This document shows positions 6,245 through 7,120 of a DNA stretch of 7,120 bases, in pieces; positions within the stretch are counted from its first letter, which is position 1; each line of letters opens with the position of its first letter. Where the stretch lies: NCBI GenBank assembly GCA_017630975.1, contig JAGBUF010000065.1, positions 1-7,120 on the forward strand. The letters run 5' to 3'. The position numbers and the translations under genes were made by a program. The notes below the pieces were generated by a model. It did not search any database and was not told the DNA's origin. It saw only the letters and a program-made list of their open reading frames with translations. Source of the DNA: Paraprevotella sp. (lineage in GTDB: Bacteria > Bacteroidota > Bacteroidia > Bacteroidales > Bacteroidaceae).

Positions 6245-6358
6245 TTAAATTAATTTATTCATTTATTAGTTTTGGTTTGTTGAGCTAAGGTTGAGTAAAT
6301 TCTCCGGTGGGGGAGTTGAAGATTACAAAGTACAGCCAAACTGAAAAACGTTTTTAAA
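6245..6358 (+). promoter_or_regulatory. rpsL-rpsG intercistronic region, candidate S7 control site
   Basis: The spacer is 114 bases. It has an AT-rich first half, then a small hairpin of CTCC (6302-6305) with GGAG (6312-6315), and an A-rich run before rpsG. In Escherichia coli S7 represses its own translation by binding the comparable S12-S7 spacer. A similar role here is inferred from position and length only. No terminator is seen, so rpsL and rpsG are likely co-transcribed. Confidence 0.3.
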
Positions 6359-6835
6359 ATGAGAAAAGCGAAACCAAAAAAACGCGTGATCCTTCCGGAT
6401 CCAGTCTTTAACGATGTTAAAGTTTCTAAGTTTGTAAATCACTTGATGTACGATGGTAAGAAAAACATTTCTTACGAAATTTTCTATGCAGCACTTGAAA
6501 CAGTAAAGGCTAAAATGCCTAATGAAGAAAAGAGTGCATTGGAAATTTGGAAGACAGCTTTGGATAATGTAACTCCACAAGTTGAGGTAAAATCTCGTCG
6601 TATCGGTGGTGCTACGTTCCAAGTTCCTACTGAAGTTCGTCCTGAGCGTAAGGAGTCTATCTCTATGAAGAATTTGATTTTGTTTGCACGTAAGCGTGGT
6701 GGTAAGACCATGGCTGACAAGTTGGCAGCAGAAATCATGGATGCGTTCAATGAGCAAGGTGGTGCTTTCAAGCGTAAGGAAGATATGCACCGTATGGCAG
6801 AAGCTAACCGTGCATTTGCTCACTTTAGATTTTAA
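6359..6835 (+). CDS. rpsG: 30S ribosomal protein S7
   Basis: A 158-residue S7, the usual length. It binds the 3' major domain of 16S rRNA, starts assembly of the small-subunit head and lines the E site. Signatures seen are [20 protein letters not shown] at 14-33, [15 protein letters not shown] at 80-94 and the C-terminal [20 protein letters not shown] at 136-155. The basic N-terminus (MRKAKPKKR) contacts rRNA. The start at 6359 fits family length and has no Shine-Dalgarno. fusA begins 22 bases after the stop, so the pair is co-transcribed. Nothing is unusual in the protein. Confidence 0.98.
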   Translation: MRKAKPKKRVILPDPVFNDVKVSKFVNHLMYDGKKNISYEIFYAALETVKAKMPNEEKSALEIWKTALDNVTPQVEVKSRRIGGATFQVPTEVRPERKESISMKNLILFARKRGGKTMADKLAAEIMDAFNEQGGAFKRKEDMHRMAEANRAFAHFRF

Positions 6836-6857
6836 TCATTAAAGCAGCTTAATTAAA

Positions 6858-7120
6858 ATGGCAAAGCAAGATTTACATTTGACCCGTAATATCGGTATCA
6901 TGGCACACATTGATGCCGGTAAGACTACGACTTCTGAGCGTATTTTGTTCTATACGGGTTTGACACATAAGATTGGTGAGACACACGATGGTACAGCTAC
7001 CATGGACTGGATGGCTCAAGAGCAGGAGCGTGGTATTACTATTACCTCTGCTGCAACCACTTGTTTCTGGGCACACACTCAGTATCATGGCGATGCTGAA
7101 GCTGCAAAGGCTAACACCCA
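6858..7120 (+). CDS. fusA: Elongation factor G, 5' part only
   Basis: The first 87 codons of EF-G, cut by the window edge. EF-G is the GTPase that drives tRNA and mRNA translocation on the ribosome. The P-loop AHIDAGKT is at residues 16-23 and the switch I motif ERGITI at 57-62 with the Mg-coordinating Thr61. Starting [19 protein letters not shown] fits Bacteroidales EF-G. Two local features differ from the sequences I remember: [14 protein letters not shown] at 41-54, where EVHDGAATMDWMEQ is usual, and a longer segment after CFW (69-71) that has not reached the DTPGH motif by residue 87. The start has A-rich upstream sequence and no Shine-Dalgarno. It is the third gene of the str operon. Confidence 0.96.
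   Translation, partial: MAKQDLHLTRNIGIMAHIDAGKTTTSERILFYTGLTHKIGETHDGTATMDWMAQEQERGITITSAATTCFWAHTQYHGDAEAAKANT

Noticed and set aside
6323..6823. 166-aa open frame on the minus strand over rpsG
   Set aside because: It lies wholly opposite the well-supported S7 gene and has no family-like pattern. It is a coding shadow.

Overview
The window looks like a chromosomal stretch from the order Bacteroidales (Bacteroides, Phocaeicola or Prevotella-like). The grounds are the S12, S7 and EF-G sequences, a DUF3467 protein beside the str operon, TAnnTTTG-type -7 promoter elements, A-rich starts without Shine-Dalgarno sequences, and a secreted giant ending in the Bacteroidales 'IYD.HGRRV...GLYIV...KVLVK' tail. 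I cannot name the species.

Layout, all genes on the + strand. (1) 1-227: AT-rich lead-in with a terminator-like hairpin, probably the end of an upstream unit. (2) 228-551: a 107-aa DUF3467 protein, closed by a strong intrinsic terminator (579-613). (3) 614-830: a regulatory-looking stretch with palindromes, phased direct repeats, a C8 tract and a -7 element. (4) 831-5249: a 1472-aa secreted, multi-domain, probably surface protein. (5) 5262-5438: a 58-aa acidic, Trp-containing peptide gene, 12 bases downstream behind the only strong Shine-Dalgarno in the window. It was found by hand translation. (6) 5459-5498: a second strong terminator. (7) 5499-5860: no gene; it holds the rpsL promoter and a leader hairpin. 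(8) 5861-7120: rpsL, rpsG and the first 87 codons of fusA, the str operon.

The genes fall into two groups. The ends are housekeeping: DUF3467, then rpsL-rpsG-fusA. Between them sits a self-contained two-gene cassette, the giant secreted protein plus the small peptide, with its own control region and its own terminator. It looks like accessory cargo placed in a highly expressed core locus. The most promising unexplained element is this secreted-giant/small-peptide pair and its palindrome-rich upstream region. The function of both proteins is unknown; adhesion or glycan binding for the large one is inferred from domain shape only.
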